Source: Vibrio brasiliensis LMG 20546
Lineage (GTDB): Bacteria > Pseudomonadota > Gammaproteobacteria > Enterobacterales > Vibrionaceae
Assembly: GCF_000189255.1 (NCBI RefSeq)
Contig: NZ_AEVS01000018.1
Coordinates: 28,834-92,833, forward strand
Direction: 5' to 3'
DNA: 64,000 bases
A program made the translations under genes and the position numbers. How positions within the stretch are numbered: position 1 is the first letter of the stretch; each line of letters starts with the position of its first letter. Shown piece by piece: positions 44,259 to 52,987 of this stretch. The notes under the pieces are model-generated. The model saw only the letters and a list, made by a program, of their open reading frames with translations, made no database searches and was not told the origin of the DNA.

Positions 44259-44947
44259 CGCAATGCCTCACTTACTGCCGCCTCTACGTGCAGCGCAACC
44301 GTGTCGAACAGCGGTACTTGAGTATCCTGTTGCTCAACCAACAAGCCTATCTCAGTACAGCCGAGAATGACCCCTTGAGCCCCTGCCACAAACAGATCAT
44401 CGATAATAGTCAGAAAGTCATCTTTGGAGCGACGATTAATCTCCCCCTGACAGAGTTCGTCATAGATAATATTGTGCACCAATTGACGCTGGACACCATT
44501 TGGCACCACAACCTCAATACCAAATTTATCGGTCAAACGCTGCTTATAAAAATCCTGCTCCATGGTAAATACCGTTCCAAGCAGGCCGACTTTAGTAATC
44601 CCCTGCTGTTTTAGCTCACTACCAGTGGCGTCTGCAATATGCAGTAATGGCAAGTTCACAGACTCTTCAACCTGCTCAGCCACTTTATGCATGGTGTTGG
44701 TTGCAATCAGAATGAAATCAGCCCCTGCCTTTTCAATTGATTGCGCCGCCTGACACAAAATATCAGCGTTAGCCAGCCAGTCGCCTGAGCGCTGCAAGGC
44801 TTCTACCTGCGCGAAGTCGACACTATTCAGAATTATCTTTGCGGAATGTAGCCCGCCTTTAGCCTGTTTTATTCCCTGATTAAGCTGCTGGTAGTAGGTC
44901 GCTGTTGATTCCCAGCTCATCCCACCAATAATACCGATAGTTTTCAT
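44255..44947 (-). CDS. Aspartate/glutamate racemase-family protein (Thr/Cys type, YgeA-like)
   Basis: A 230-residue PLP-independent racemase. It opens KTIGIIGGMSWESTATYYQQLN, the family signature. The second catalytic residue Cys is in VILGCTEIGLL (about 197). At the first catalytic position the expected Cys is Thr in IATNTMHKV (about 84). This Thr/Cys pair is the one found in the E. coli broad-specificity amino-acid racemase YgeA rather than the Cys/Cys pair of aspartate racemase. So a broad D-amino-acid racemase is more likely than a strict aspartate enzyme. Coupled to the MFS gene downstream. Confidence 0.87.
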   Translation of the reverse strand: MKTIGIIGGMSWESTATYYQQLNQGIKQAKGGLHSAKIILNSVDFAQVEALQRSGDWLANADILCQAAQSIEKAGADFILIATNTMHKVAEQVEESVNLPLLHIADATGSELKQQGITKVGLLGTVFTMEQDFYKQRLTDKFGIEVVVPNGVQRQLVHNIIYDELCQGEINRRSKDDFLTIIDDLFVAGAQGVILGCTEIGLLVEQQDTQVPLFDTVALHVEAAVSEALR

Positions 44948-45007
44948 TCTGTTCCCTCTCCTGACGCTGTGTTAATCAATAAAACAGATAAGCGCTGATA
45001 ATACAAA

Positions 45008-45046
45008 CAAAAAACAAAAGGCCTCTGGGGATTAACCAGAGGCCTT
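45008..45046 (-). terminator. Terminator of the pha operon
   Basis: An 11-base perfect stem AAGGCCTCTGG (45018-45028) / CCAGAGGCCTT (45036-45046), seven-base loop; the A-rich run before it is the U-tract on the minus strand. Confidence 0.92.
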
Positions 45047-45065
45047 ATTCAATCAGCATCAATTA

Positions 45066-46844
45066 CTAGTTATCTTCGGCAATAGGTAATGTCTGCTTAA
45101 CGTAGCTTCCCGGAGCTGCTTCCAGTACAGGGAATTGTTCGCTTCCGACACTGAACGGCTCTACCTGCTCATCCGGATTGAACGATAGCAGCCACTGATG
45201 CCAGTGGTTCCACCATGAACCTTCACTATGAGAAGCGTTGCTCAGCCATTCGTCAGCACTGTCATCGAGCGAATCGTTGGTCCAGAAACCATACTTATTT
45301 TTCGCCGGATGGTTGACGATACCCGCGATATGTCCCGATTCTCCAAGAACAAAGGTCTTATTACCACCCACATTCAGCGCGCCACGATAGGTACCCTGCC
45401 ACAGGGCAATATGGTCTTCCTTGGTCGAGACAAAGTAGCTCGGGATCTTAATCTTGTTCAGATCGATCCACACACCACCCACTTTGACGCCTTTATCCGC
45501 GACCAACTTATTGTTCAGGTAAAGCTCTCGCAGCATAAAGTTATGCGTATCGGCGGCGACGTTGGTACTGTCACTGTTCCAGTAAAGCAGATCAAAATCG
45601 ACCGGACTATTACCCTTCAGGTAGTTATCGACATAGTAGTTCCAGTAAAGGCTATTCTCACGTAACAGACTAAACGTTACGCTCAAAGAACGGCCATCCA
45701 TGTAACCCTTGGCATTGTTCTGAAGTTCAATAGCATTAATGATGGTGTCATTAATGTAGGCCCCCACTTCGCCAGGCTGAGAGAAATCGAGTAACGTAGT
45801 GAAGAAAGAGGCGCTCTTGATGCGTTTCTTCATTCGCTTAGCCGCGTAATAAGCGACGGTGCTGGCTAAAACGGTACCACCAATGCAGTAACCCGCAGCG
45901 TTGATCTGCTCTTGCCCAGTGATCTCTTCAATGGCACTGACTGCTTTAGCAACGCCTTCAGTGACATAATCTCCAAACTCGACATGTTGCTGAGACTTAC
46001 CCGGGTTACGCCACGAAATCATAAATACCGCATGGCCTTGTTCTAGTAGCCAGCGTACCATCGAGTTCTTCTCACGAAGATCAAGAATGTAGTATTTATT
46101 GATAAACGGAGGAACAATCAAAAGAGGTGTCGCGTTAACGGTTTTGGTCAGTGGGCGATACTGAATCAGTTCAAACAGCTCGTTGCGATATACGACATCG
46201 CCCTGAGTATTGGCAATCTCTTCACCTAAACGAAACGCATTGTTATTGGTCATGCGAATTTTAAGAATGTCCGCACTCGACTCTACGTCTTGCTTGAGTT
46301 GTTCCAGACCAGCAAGCAAGTTTTCGCCATTCTGTTCTAACGTTAGTTTGAGCAGCTCTGGGTTAGTTGCAATATAGTTGCTTGGCGATAGCGCGTTAAT
46401 TGCCTGTCTTGAGAAGAAACTAATACGCTCTTTGCTCTTCTCATCTAAGCCTTCAATGCTATCGATCGTTTCAAGGTAGGTTTTGCTGAACAGCAGGTAT
46501 GATTGTTTGATAAAGTTAAAAAAGATGTCTTTTTGCCACTCTTCATTAGAAAAGCGTTTATCACCTTTTTCTGCACTAACCACATCATCGGTATTGGCTG
46601 TCAGAGCGACGTTCTGCCAAATCTGTAACTGTTGTTGCCACCATTCGGCCTGAATCTTAAGTAAAGCCGCTGGCTGATTAGCCGCACTTTCAAACAGTTT
46701 TGCGGTATCTTCGAGGTTAACCTCTTGCATTGCTTTATTGAGCGGGGAGTTTGCGGCTGCCCTGGTCAGCTCAAGATCTTCCCACCATTTTTGATTGGTT
46801 TCCTGGAGCTTAACAAGGTAGTCCGAAAAGAAGTGTTGTAACAT
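45066..46844 (-). CDS. phaC: PhaC class I polyhydroxyalkanoate synthase
   Basis: A 592-residue synthase that polymerises 3-hydroxyacyl-CoA on the PHA granule surface. The alpha/beta-hydrolase core (about 230-560) has the lipase-box-like GYCIGG with catalytic Cys320, Asp477 in KEDHIALW and His505 in GESGHIAGIVNHP; spacing is close to Cupriavidus necator PhaC (Cys319, Asp480, His508). The PhaC N-terminal domain (about 60-225) is present. No phaE or phaR partner is seen, in agreement with class I. Last gene of the phaB-phaA-phaP-phaC operon; a hairpin between phaP and phaC may reduce its level. Confidence 0.96.
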   Translation of the reverse strand: MLQHFFSDYLVKLQETNQKWWEDLELTRAAANSPLNKAMQEVNLEDTAKLFESAANQPAALLKIQAEWWQQQLQIWQNVALTANTDDVVSAEKGDKRFSNEEWQKDIFFNFIKQSYLLFSKTYLETIDSIEGLDEKSKERISFFSRQAINALSPSNYIATNPELLKLTLEQNGENLLAGLEQLKQDVESSADILKIRMTNNNAFRLGEEIANTQGDVVYRNELFELIQYRPLTKTVNATPLLIVPPFINKYYILDLREKNSMVRWLLEQGHAVFMISWRNPGKSQQHVEFGDYVTEGVAKAVSAIEEITGQEQINAAGYCIGGTVLASTVAYYAAKRMKKRIKSASFFTTLLDFSQPGEVGAYINDTIINAIELQNNAKGYMDGRSLSVTFSLLRENSLYWNYYVDNYLKGNSPVDFDLLYWNSDSTNVAADTHNFMLRELYLNNKLVADKGVKVGGVWIDLNKIKIPSYFVSTKEDHIALWQGTYRGALNVGGNKTFVLGESGHIAGIVNHPAKNKYGFWTNDSLDDSADEWLSNASHSEGSWWNHWHQWLLSFNPDEQVEPFSVGSEQFPVLEAAPGSYVKQTLPIAEDN

Positions 46845-46870
46845 ATTTCGACTCCTAAGATCGGAAAAGA

Positions 46871-46886
46871 GCCGCCTTTCGGCGGC
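46871..46886 (-). terminator. Hairpin between phaP and phaC (possible attenuator)
   Basis: A GC-rich six-base stem GCCGCC / GGCGGC with a four-base loop, followed on the minus strand by TCTTTTCC. Likely a leaky terminator or mRNA-stability element, letting phasin outnumber the synthase. Confidence 0.55.
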
Positions 46887-46899
46887 ATAAAGGTCAGTG

Positions 46900-47247
46900 T
46901 TATGCAGGAGTCACTGTCTTAAGGTTTTCCGATGTCATCTGTTCAACATCATCTTTGAACTCTTTTGCGATAGCTTGCAGCTTATTGCTGTCATCCATCA
47001 TTTGCTGTGAAAGCTTAGTCAGAACAGAAAGTTGTTGACCACTGAACGCAGTCAGTGAAGTTGCATCTTTCACTTCGCTTGCTGCTTTCATCTGTGCCAG
47101 ACCCATTTCGCTGTAAGTGCGGATAGCGTTCAATTGCAGCTCAGTTAGTACTTCGACATTCTTGGTCACTAGCTTGTTGAATTTTACGTACGGTTCCATG
47201 CTCTTTTCTGTTTGCTCAGAGAATGTTTTGAAAAAATCTGTGTACAT
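46900..47247 (-). CDS. phaP: PhaP-type phasin
   Basis: A 115-residue helical, amphipathic protein with no Cys and no signal peptide. It carries the phasin-family pattern FKTFSEQTEKSMEPYVKFNKLVTKNVEVL and LTKLSQQMMDDSNKLQAIAKEFKDDVEQM. It coats PHA granules. The place between phaA and phaC confirms the role. It has the usual small size of vibrio phasins. Confidence 0.93.
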   Translation of the reverse strand: MYTDFFKTFSEQTEKSMEPYVKFNKLVTKNVEVLTELQLNAIRTYSEMGLAQMKAASEVKDATSLTAFSGQQLSVLTKLSQQMMDDSNKLQAIAKEFKDDVEQMTSENLKTVTPA

Positions 47248-47282
47248 GTGTGTTACTCCTAAGTTAAGTCCGTTTAATTGGG

Positions 47283-48491
47283 TTAGTTAATTGATTTAAT
47301 TACAACCGCAGTGCCCATACCGCCGCCGACACAAAGTGACGCAACACCATATTGACTTTCACTACGATTGAGTTCATGAATGAGTGAAACCAGAATTCGG
47401 TTTCCTGATGCGCCCAGAGGATGACCCAAAGCAATTGCGCCGCCATTAACATTGGCTTTATCAAGAATTGAAGAGACTGAAACATTGTGTTTTTCAGCAA
47501 GTTTATGAATGACACCAAGCGCCTGCGCTGCAAAGGCTTCATTTAACTCATAAACGCCAATCTCATCAGTAGTAAGCTGGGCTTTTTCAAGTGCTAAACT
47601 GACTGCTTCCACTGGTCCAAGCCCCATAATCTCAGGCTCGAGACCAGACTGAGCATAGCTAACAATTTCAGCTATTGGTTTAAGACCGTGCTGCTTCACC
47701 GCTGACTCACTGGCGACGATGATGGCGCTCGCCCCATCGTTAATGCCTGATGCATTACCCGCTGTCACTGTGCCTTCTCGGTCGAAAGCAGTACGTAACT
47801 TCGCCAGACCACTCAGAGTTGCGTCTGGTTTTGGGTACTCGTCGGTATCAAACACAACCGTTTCACGACGTTTTTTAACGTCTACCGGTACGATTTCTTG
47901 TTTAAACTTTCCTGCTTCGATGGCTGATACCGCTTTTAGCTGACTCGCCAGCGCGTATTCATCTTGCTGCTCACGCGAAATACCCACTTGTTTAGCGACA
48001 TTCTCTGCTGTCACACCCATGTGGTATTGGTTGTAAACGTCAGTCAGACCGTCATTGATAAGCAGGTCAGTCAGGTTCATGTTCCCCATCTTATGACCAT
48101 CACGGATGCTCGCTGGAGCGGTAAACGGTATTTGCGACATCACTTCAACACCTGCAGCAACAACAACGTTTGCATCACCCGCTTTGATATGACTTGCCGC
48201 GTCCATAACGGTTTTCATACCACTACCACACACCATATTCAGTGAGTAAGCCGGTACCTGATTAGGCACCCCTGCGTAGATCGCAGCCTGACGTCCAACG
48301 CCCATTCCCTGCCCGGCACTGACAACATTACCAACAATTACTTCATCAATTGCATCAACGGCAACGCCGCTATCTGCGATAGCTGCTTTGATTGCGATAG
48401 AGGCAAGGTTTCCTGCCGAAATGTCTTTTAGCGAACCGCCAAACGCACCAATCGGAGTACGTTTAGCCGCCACAATAAATATCTTTTCCAT
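47283..48491 (-). CDS. phaA: PhaA acetyl-CoA C-acetyltransferase (beta-ketothiolase)
   Basis: A 402-residue biosynthetic thiolase that condenses two acetyl-CoA to acetoacetyl-CoA. The acyl-carrying Cys88 is in LNMVCGSGMKTV, His357 in IALGHPLGASG and Cys387 in SLCVGGGMGTAV, with NEAFAAQ near 325. The operon position between phaB and the phasin gene favours PHA synthesis over fatty-acid breakdown. 14 bases separate it from phaB. Confidence 0.95.
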   Translation of the reverse strand: MEKIFIVAAKRTPIGAFGGSLKDISAGNLASIAIKAAIADSGVAVDAIDEVIVGNVVSAGQGMGVGRQAAIYAGVPNQVPAYSLNMVCGSGMKTVMDAASHIKAGDANVVVAAGVEVMSQIPFTAPASIRDGHKMGNMNLTDLLINDGLTDVYNQYHMGVTAENVAKQVGISREQQDEYALASQLKAVSAIEAGKFKQEIVPVDVKKRRETVVFDTDEYPKPDATLSGLAKLRTAFDREGTVTAGNASGINDGASAIIVASESAVKQHGLKPIAEIVSYAQSGLEPEIMGLGPVEAVSLALEKAQLTTDEIGVYELNEAFAAQALGVIHKLAEKHNVSVSSILDKANVNGGAIALGHPLGASGNRILVSLIHELNRSESQYGVASLCVGGGMGTAVVIKSIN

Positions 48492-48505
48492 TATTCTGTC
48501 CCTGA

Positions 48506-49246
48506 TTAATTCATGTATAAGCCGCCGTTTACAGACAGAGTTTCCCCTGTAATGTAAGCACCGGCATCACTGACTAAGTAAGAGACTGATTGTGCGATTT
48601 CTTTTGGTGTAGCAAGACGTCGCATAGGGATCTGTTCTTTAATGGTTTCAAGCACTTCTGGACGCATGTCTTCAACCATCGGCGTACCAGTATAGCCAGG
48701 AGCAACCACATTAACTGTTACTCCGCTACGAGCACCTTCTGCTGCTAATGCTTTCGAAAAACCAATCATGCCCGCTTTCGCTGCTGAATAGTTTGTCTGA
48801 CCAAACTGGCCTTTGAGACCATTGACTGAGGAGATATTGATGACTCGGCCGTTGCCTTTTTCGCACATGGCCGAAAACAGAGGCTGTGTGACGTTGAACA
48901 CGCTATTGAGGTTTGTTTCAATTACCTCGCGCCATGCAGATGGCTGCATTTTTTTGAACAGACCATCGCGAGTGATACCAGCATTATTGATGATCACATC
49001 AATCGTGCCTTCCTCTTCCAACAGGGTAGCCAGACGCTCTGCGCACTGCTCTGTGTTAGTAACATCCAGTTCAAACAGACGAACTTGTTCTTCGGTAAAA
49101 CCTTTTTCGTTGAACCAGTCCAACGCACATTGATAGTTCCCTGTAAAATAAGTAGCGATGATTCGGTAACCATCATCAACAAGTTGAGAGGAAATAGCAG
49201 ATCCAATTCCGCCTTTAGACCCTGTGATCAAAGCGATCTTCTTCAT
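48506..49246 (-). CDS. phaB: PhaB acetoacetyl-CoA reductase (NADPH, SDR family)
   Basis: A 246-residue short-chain dehydrogenase from the ATG at 49246 (MKKIALITGSKGG), with GGAG upstream; the frame is open another 60 bases without a good site. The cofactor loop is TGSKGGIG, NNAG is intact, and the catalytic Ser (INISSVNG), Tyr and Lys (YSAAK) are present. The C-terminal TGETLSVNGGLYMN is typical for PhaB/FabG. It makes (R)-3-hydroxybutyryl-CoA. It is the first gene of the operon; the AT-rich stretch before it should hold the promoter. Confidence 0.95.
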   Translation of the reverse strand: MKKIALITGSKGGIGSAISSQLVDDGYRIIATYFTGNYQCALDWFNEKGFTEEQVRLFELDVTNTEQCAERLATLLEEEGTIDVIINNAGITRDGLFKKMQPSAWREVIETNLNSVFNVTQPLFSAMCEKGNGRVINISSVNGLKGQFGQTNYSAAKAGMIGFSKALAAEGARSGVTVNVVAPGYTGTPMVEDMRPEVLETIKEQIPMRRLATPKEIAQSVSYLVSDAGAYITGETLSVNGGLYMN

Positions 49247-49860
49247 TAAGAGACTCCATTCTTTACAGCAATTAATAACCCAAATAAATTTCGTAAATTC
49301 TCGCAATATATCCGGCCTTGCACCGAATATTGAATAAATAATCTAAGGCTTTTTGTTGACCTCTTATTATTCAAAACTAATCGTTAATTATTACACTTCA
49401 ATTTTTTTTTGAGATTTTATGCATAAAGGTGAACAAGCTCTCATATGGCATGAAATGTTATATAGGTGTTAATTACACTCAAATCATTGATTTTTTTGAG
49501 ATTTGCGATATTGAACAATTTATCAACAATCGCTATCTTGCTGTTTTTGAAGGATATATAAGAACTTTCAGTTATTTCATCAATCTACATCACCTGTTTA
49601 ACGAAAACTATTACCAACTAATATGTAAGCAGGAAAAATCAATATTTACCCGTTTATCAATATTGACCTTGGTATTAATAGAGAGGTTAATAAAAGCGTA
49701 AAGCATGAGTAATAAATGATAAGACTATGATTATTTGAGCAATAAGATAAAATAATAAACTTATACTTTAGTATAATATAGAACGATATTTCATTTGCTG
49801 ACTAGGCCGTCAAAATCTAATTCTATTCTTTATCTAATAGTAGAGGTTTTACTCTGTTTA
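49247..49860. other. AT-rich intergenic region upstream of phaB, with one doubtful open frame
   Basis: About 600 bases much richer in A and T than the neighbours, bounded by the phaB start and the terminator of the RND operon. A plus-strand frame from a GTG at 49429 to 49701 (90 residues, rich in Tyr, Ile, Asn and Phe) has no clear ribosome-binding site and no recognised motif. The region may hold the pha promoter and a curved or nucleoid-protein-bound segment. I see no RNA gene. Confidence 0.4.
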
Positions 49861-49892
49861 AAACAAAAAAAGCCCGAAATTTCTTTCGGGCT
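49861..49892 (-). terminator. Terminator of the adaptor-adaptor-RND operon
   Basis: A nine-base stem AGCCCGAAA (49871-49879) / TTTCGGGCT (49884-49892) with the A run at 49861-49870 as U-tract on the minus strand. Confidence 0.9.
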
Positions 49893-49924
49893 GGCTTAAA
49901 TCGAATCCTAGTTCAATCCGTGAA

Positions 49925-52900
49925 TTATCCGGCAGTGGATGGTTTGATTCGGTAGAAAATGGCAAACAAAACAGGTACCACAATTAAGGTTAATACCGTG
50001 GCAAAGCCAAGGCCTGCCATAATTGTAATTGCCATAGAGCCAAAGAATGCGTCGAACACCAGCGGAATCATTCCCAGTATGGTCGTCAAGGCGGCCATAC
50101 TCACTGGGCGGACACGGGAAATTGCACTATCGAATACTGCCTGATATGGGTCTTTGCCCGATGACAGCTCGATATTAATCTGATCGAGTAACACGATACC
50201 GTTTTTCAAAATCATGCCACTCAGGCTTAGTAAGCCGAGGAAAGCCGTAAAGCTAAATGGCATATCCATCGCTAGCAAGCCAATTGAAACACCAATGATA
50301 GATAGTGGCACCGTAAACCAAATAACCAAAGGCTTTCTCAGCGAGTTAAACAGCAGCATGGTGATGATAAACATCAACAGGTAACCCATTGGCAATGAGC
50401 CAAATAGTGCTTCTTGAGCATCTTTAGAAGATTCATACTCACCGCCCCAAGTGATTTCGTAACCCTCTGGCAGGTTAATCGCCTCTACCTGTGGTTTGAC
50501 TCGGTTAAACAGACTCGCTGGTGTTTCATGTCCAAGAACATCATGGTCAGCGAGTACTGTTAAAGTACGTTTTCTGTCACGACGCTGAATAAGAGGCTCT
50601 TGCCAATCCAGTGTTACGCCATCAATCACCTGCTCTACAGGAACATAGTTCTGTAATGTCGGGCTCCAGATTTTAACGTTGGAAAGTGACTCAAAATCAA
50701 CACGTTCCTGCTCGGGAAGACGTGCAATGATTGGCAGCATATGAGTGCCATCACGCAGTAATCCGATCGGTGTTCCGCCGAATGCCATCTGCAATGTTTC
50801 AGACAGTTCTTGCTTCGAGATCCCCAGACGACGAGCCTTAGATTCATTGAACTGTGGAACCAATTCTTTAGTGCGTTCACGCCAGTCATGACGAACATTT
50901 CGCGCACCTGGATCTTCTAGCAGTACATCTTCGACCTGCACCGCGATATCACGTAGCACCTGTGGATCCGGTCCTGTAATTCGCGCTTCTATCTTAGACG
51001 CTGGCGAAGGGCCAAACTCCATCAGCTTGAACTGGAATGTTGGCTGATTAAAACGGGTAGAAAGATTCTGATCGAGCTGCTCAAGCAGTACAAACATGGT
51101 TTCACGGTCATGGGTTCGCACTTGCAACTGAGAATACGCTTCGTAGCTCTTCTCTGGTTGATATGTCAGAGCAAAACGCTGCAGTCCCTGACCAGTAGTT
51201 GTTGAGACAAATTCTACGCTGTCATATTGACGAATATAGCTTTCAACCTTTTTGGTTTCCTTGATAGTCTCGCGAATATCCGTTCCTTCCGGCATCCACA
51301 TATCAACGTAGAACATCGGAGTGTTCGAAGGTGGGAAGAATTGCTGCTTCACCATACCAAAACCAAATACGGCAGCCGCCAGCAGACCAACCATGCTGAT
51401 CACAGTTAACCAACGGAAACGCAGCGCAAATCTCAGGCTAGCGCCAAACACGGTGAACAAAATACCTTTGTACGGGTCAACCTCTGCCTGATTAGCATCA
51501 CCGTCCTGCTCTTTGAGTAGCAGATCAGCCAAAAACGGCGTCAGTGTTAATGCAGTAATCCAGCTTAAGAATAGCGAGTAGCACAATACCCAGAACAATG
51601 AGCCCATGAACTCACCAGTGGCATCTTCCGATAGACCAATAGGAGCGAATGCGGTAATGGCAATAATGGTAGCGCCAAGTAATGGCCACTGTGTCTGCTT
51701 TGTGATGTCGATTGCAGCTTGTACTTTGGTTTTACCGCGTTTCAGGCCAACCAGAATACCTTCAACCACAACGATTGCGTTGTCCACCAGCATACCCAGC
51801 GCGATGATCAGCGCACCAAGGGAGATACGGTGAAGCTCAACATCGTTCTGCTTCATCAAGATGAAGGTGCCCATTACGGTAAGCAGTAACACTGCACCAA
51901 TAATCAGGCCACTGCGCAAGCCCATAGCAAACAGAAGTACGATAATAACGATACCCACCGCTTGACCTAGGCTGATCAGGAAGTCATCAACCGACTTTTC
52001 GACCTCTGCTGACTGATTATAGAAGTAGTTAATTTCTACCCCGGCCGGGCGAATACTTTCCAGCGCAGCTAGCTCCGCTTCAAGCTTTTTACCAACTTCA
52101 ACGACGTTTACGCCAGAACCAAAAGAGATCGCAAGGTTAATTGCAGGCTTCCCATTGAAGGTTAAGACATTAGAAGGTTTTTCTTGAATGCCTCGACTAA
52201 TAGTGGCGACATCTTTAAGACGGATTAAGTTACCTGTATCTCGGCCATGAATAATCAATTCTTCCAGAGCTTGTTCAGAATTCATGGTGCCATTTGGGCG
52301 AATTGTCAGCGTCTGACCATTAACCATCACCTCACCTGACGACTGGACGCTGTTTTGCTGACTCAGCAGACCAACAACCGTATTCATGTCAAGATTTAGC
52401 GCAGCAAGGCGCTCCAGTGAAACTTCAACAAACAGCTGCTCTTGCTGATCTCCCGCAATGGCAACCTTACCCACACCTTTAACCAGTTCAAGTTCGCGGC
52501 TCAGGTAATCGGCATAACGCTTCAGCTCAACATAATCGTAGCCATCACCAGTAAGCATAATCATGATGCCGTACACGTCACCAAAGTCATCAATGATTTG
52601 GATTGAGTTAACTCCACTTGGTAGTGTTGGACTCAAGTCATTGATCTTACGACGCATCTCATCCCAGATTTGAGGTAGCTCGTCTGGACCATATTCCATC
52701 TCCATACTGACCATGATCTGAGACATGCCTTGCGACGAGGTCGAAGTGATCTTATCGATATAAGGTAGCTGACGGATCTCCTTCTCAAGCGGATAGGTCA
52801 ACTCCTCTTCTACTTCCTGCGACGTTGCACCAGGATAAGTCGAAATAATCATTGCGTCTTTGATGGTAAACGCAGGGTCTTCTAGTCGGCCTAAATCCAT

Positions 52901-52987
52901 AAATGAGGTGTAGCCACCAATGGCAAGAATGATCAGGAATAGCCAGCTAATAACTTTGTTCTTTATTGAATACTCAGCGATGCTCAC
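49925..52987 (-). CDS. RND-family efflux transporter permease (two-adaptor operon)
   Basis: A 1020-residue AcrB-type pump. It starts MSIAEYSIKNKVISWLFLII (helix 1) and has two periplasmic loop regions and 12 helices. The TM4 motif is GMLVDNAIVVVEGILV, so only one Asp of the usual pair is acidic. The FxGTPIGLLRDG-type segment and WFTVPLSIIGVSIGLL in the second half are typical. Its ATG overlaps the stop of the second adaptor by four bases. The two-adaptor plus one-pump order resembles vexIJK of V. cholerae and vmeGHI of V. parahaemolyticus from memory; orthology is not proven. Drug or bile-salt export is possible. Confidence 0.92.
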   Translation of the reverse strand: MSIAEYSIKNKVISWLFLIILAIGGYTSFMDLGRLEDPAFTIKDAMIISTYPGATSQEVEEELTYPLEKEIRQLPYIDKITSTSSQGMSQIMVSMEMEYGPDELPQIWDEMRRKINDLSPTLPSGVNSIQIIDDFGDVYGIMIMLTGDGYDYVELKRYADYLSRELELVKGVGKVAIAGDQQEQLFVEVSLERLAALNLDMNTVVGLLSQQNSVQSSGEVMVNGQTLTIRPNGTMNSEQALEELIIHGRDTGNLIRLKDVATISRGIQEKPSNVLTFNGKPAINLAISFGSGVNVVEVGKKLEAELAALESIRPAGVEINYFYNQSAEVEKSVDDFLISLGQAVGIVIIVLLFAMGLRSGLIIGAVLLLTVMGTFILMKQNDVELHRISLGALIIALGMLVDNAIVVVEGILVGLKRGKTKVQAAIDITKQTQWPLLGATIIAITAFAPIGLSEDATGEFMGSLFWVLCYSLFLSWITALTLTPFLADLLLKEQDGDANQAEVDPYKGILFTVFGASLRFALRFRWLTVISMVGLLAAAVFGFGMVKQQFFPPSNTPMFYVDMWMPEGTDIRETIKETKKVESYIRQYDSVEFVSTTTGQGLQRFALTYQPEKSYEAYSQLQVRTHDRETMFVLLEQLDQNLSTRFNQPTFQFKLMEFGPSPASKIEARITGPDPQVLRDIAVQVEDVLLEDPGARNVRHDWRERTKELVPQFNESKARRLGISKQELSETLQMAFGGTPIGLLRDGTHMLPIIARLPEQERVDFESLSNVKIWSPTLQNYVPVEQVIDGVTLDWQEPLIQRRDRKRTLTVLADHDVLGHETPASLFNRVKPQVEAINLPEGYEITWGGEYESSKDAQEALFGSLPMGYLLMFIITMLLFNSLRKPLVIWFTVPLSIIGVSIGLLAMDMPFSFTAFLGLLSLSGMILKNGIVLLDQINIELSSGKDPYQAVFDSAISRVRPVSMAALTTILGMIPLVFDAFFGSMAITIMAGLGFATVLTLIVVPVLFAIFYRIKPSTAG

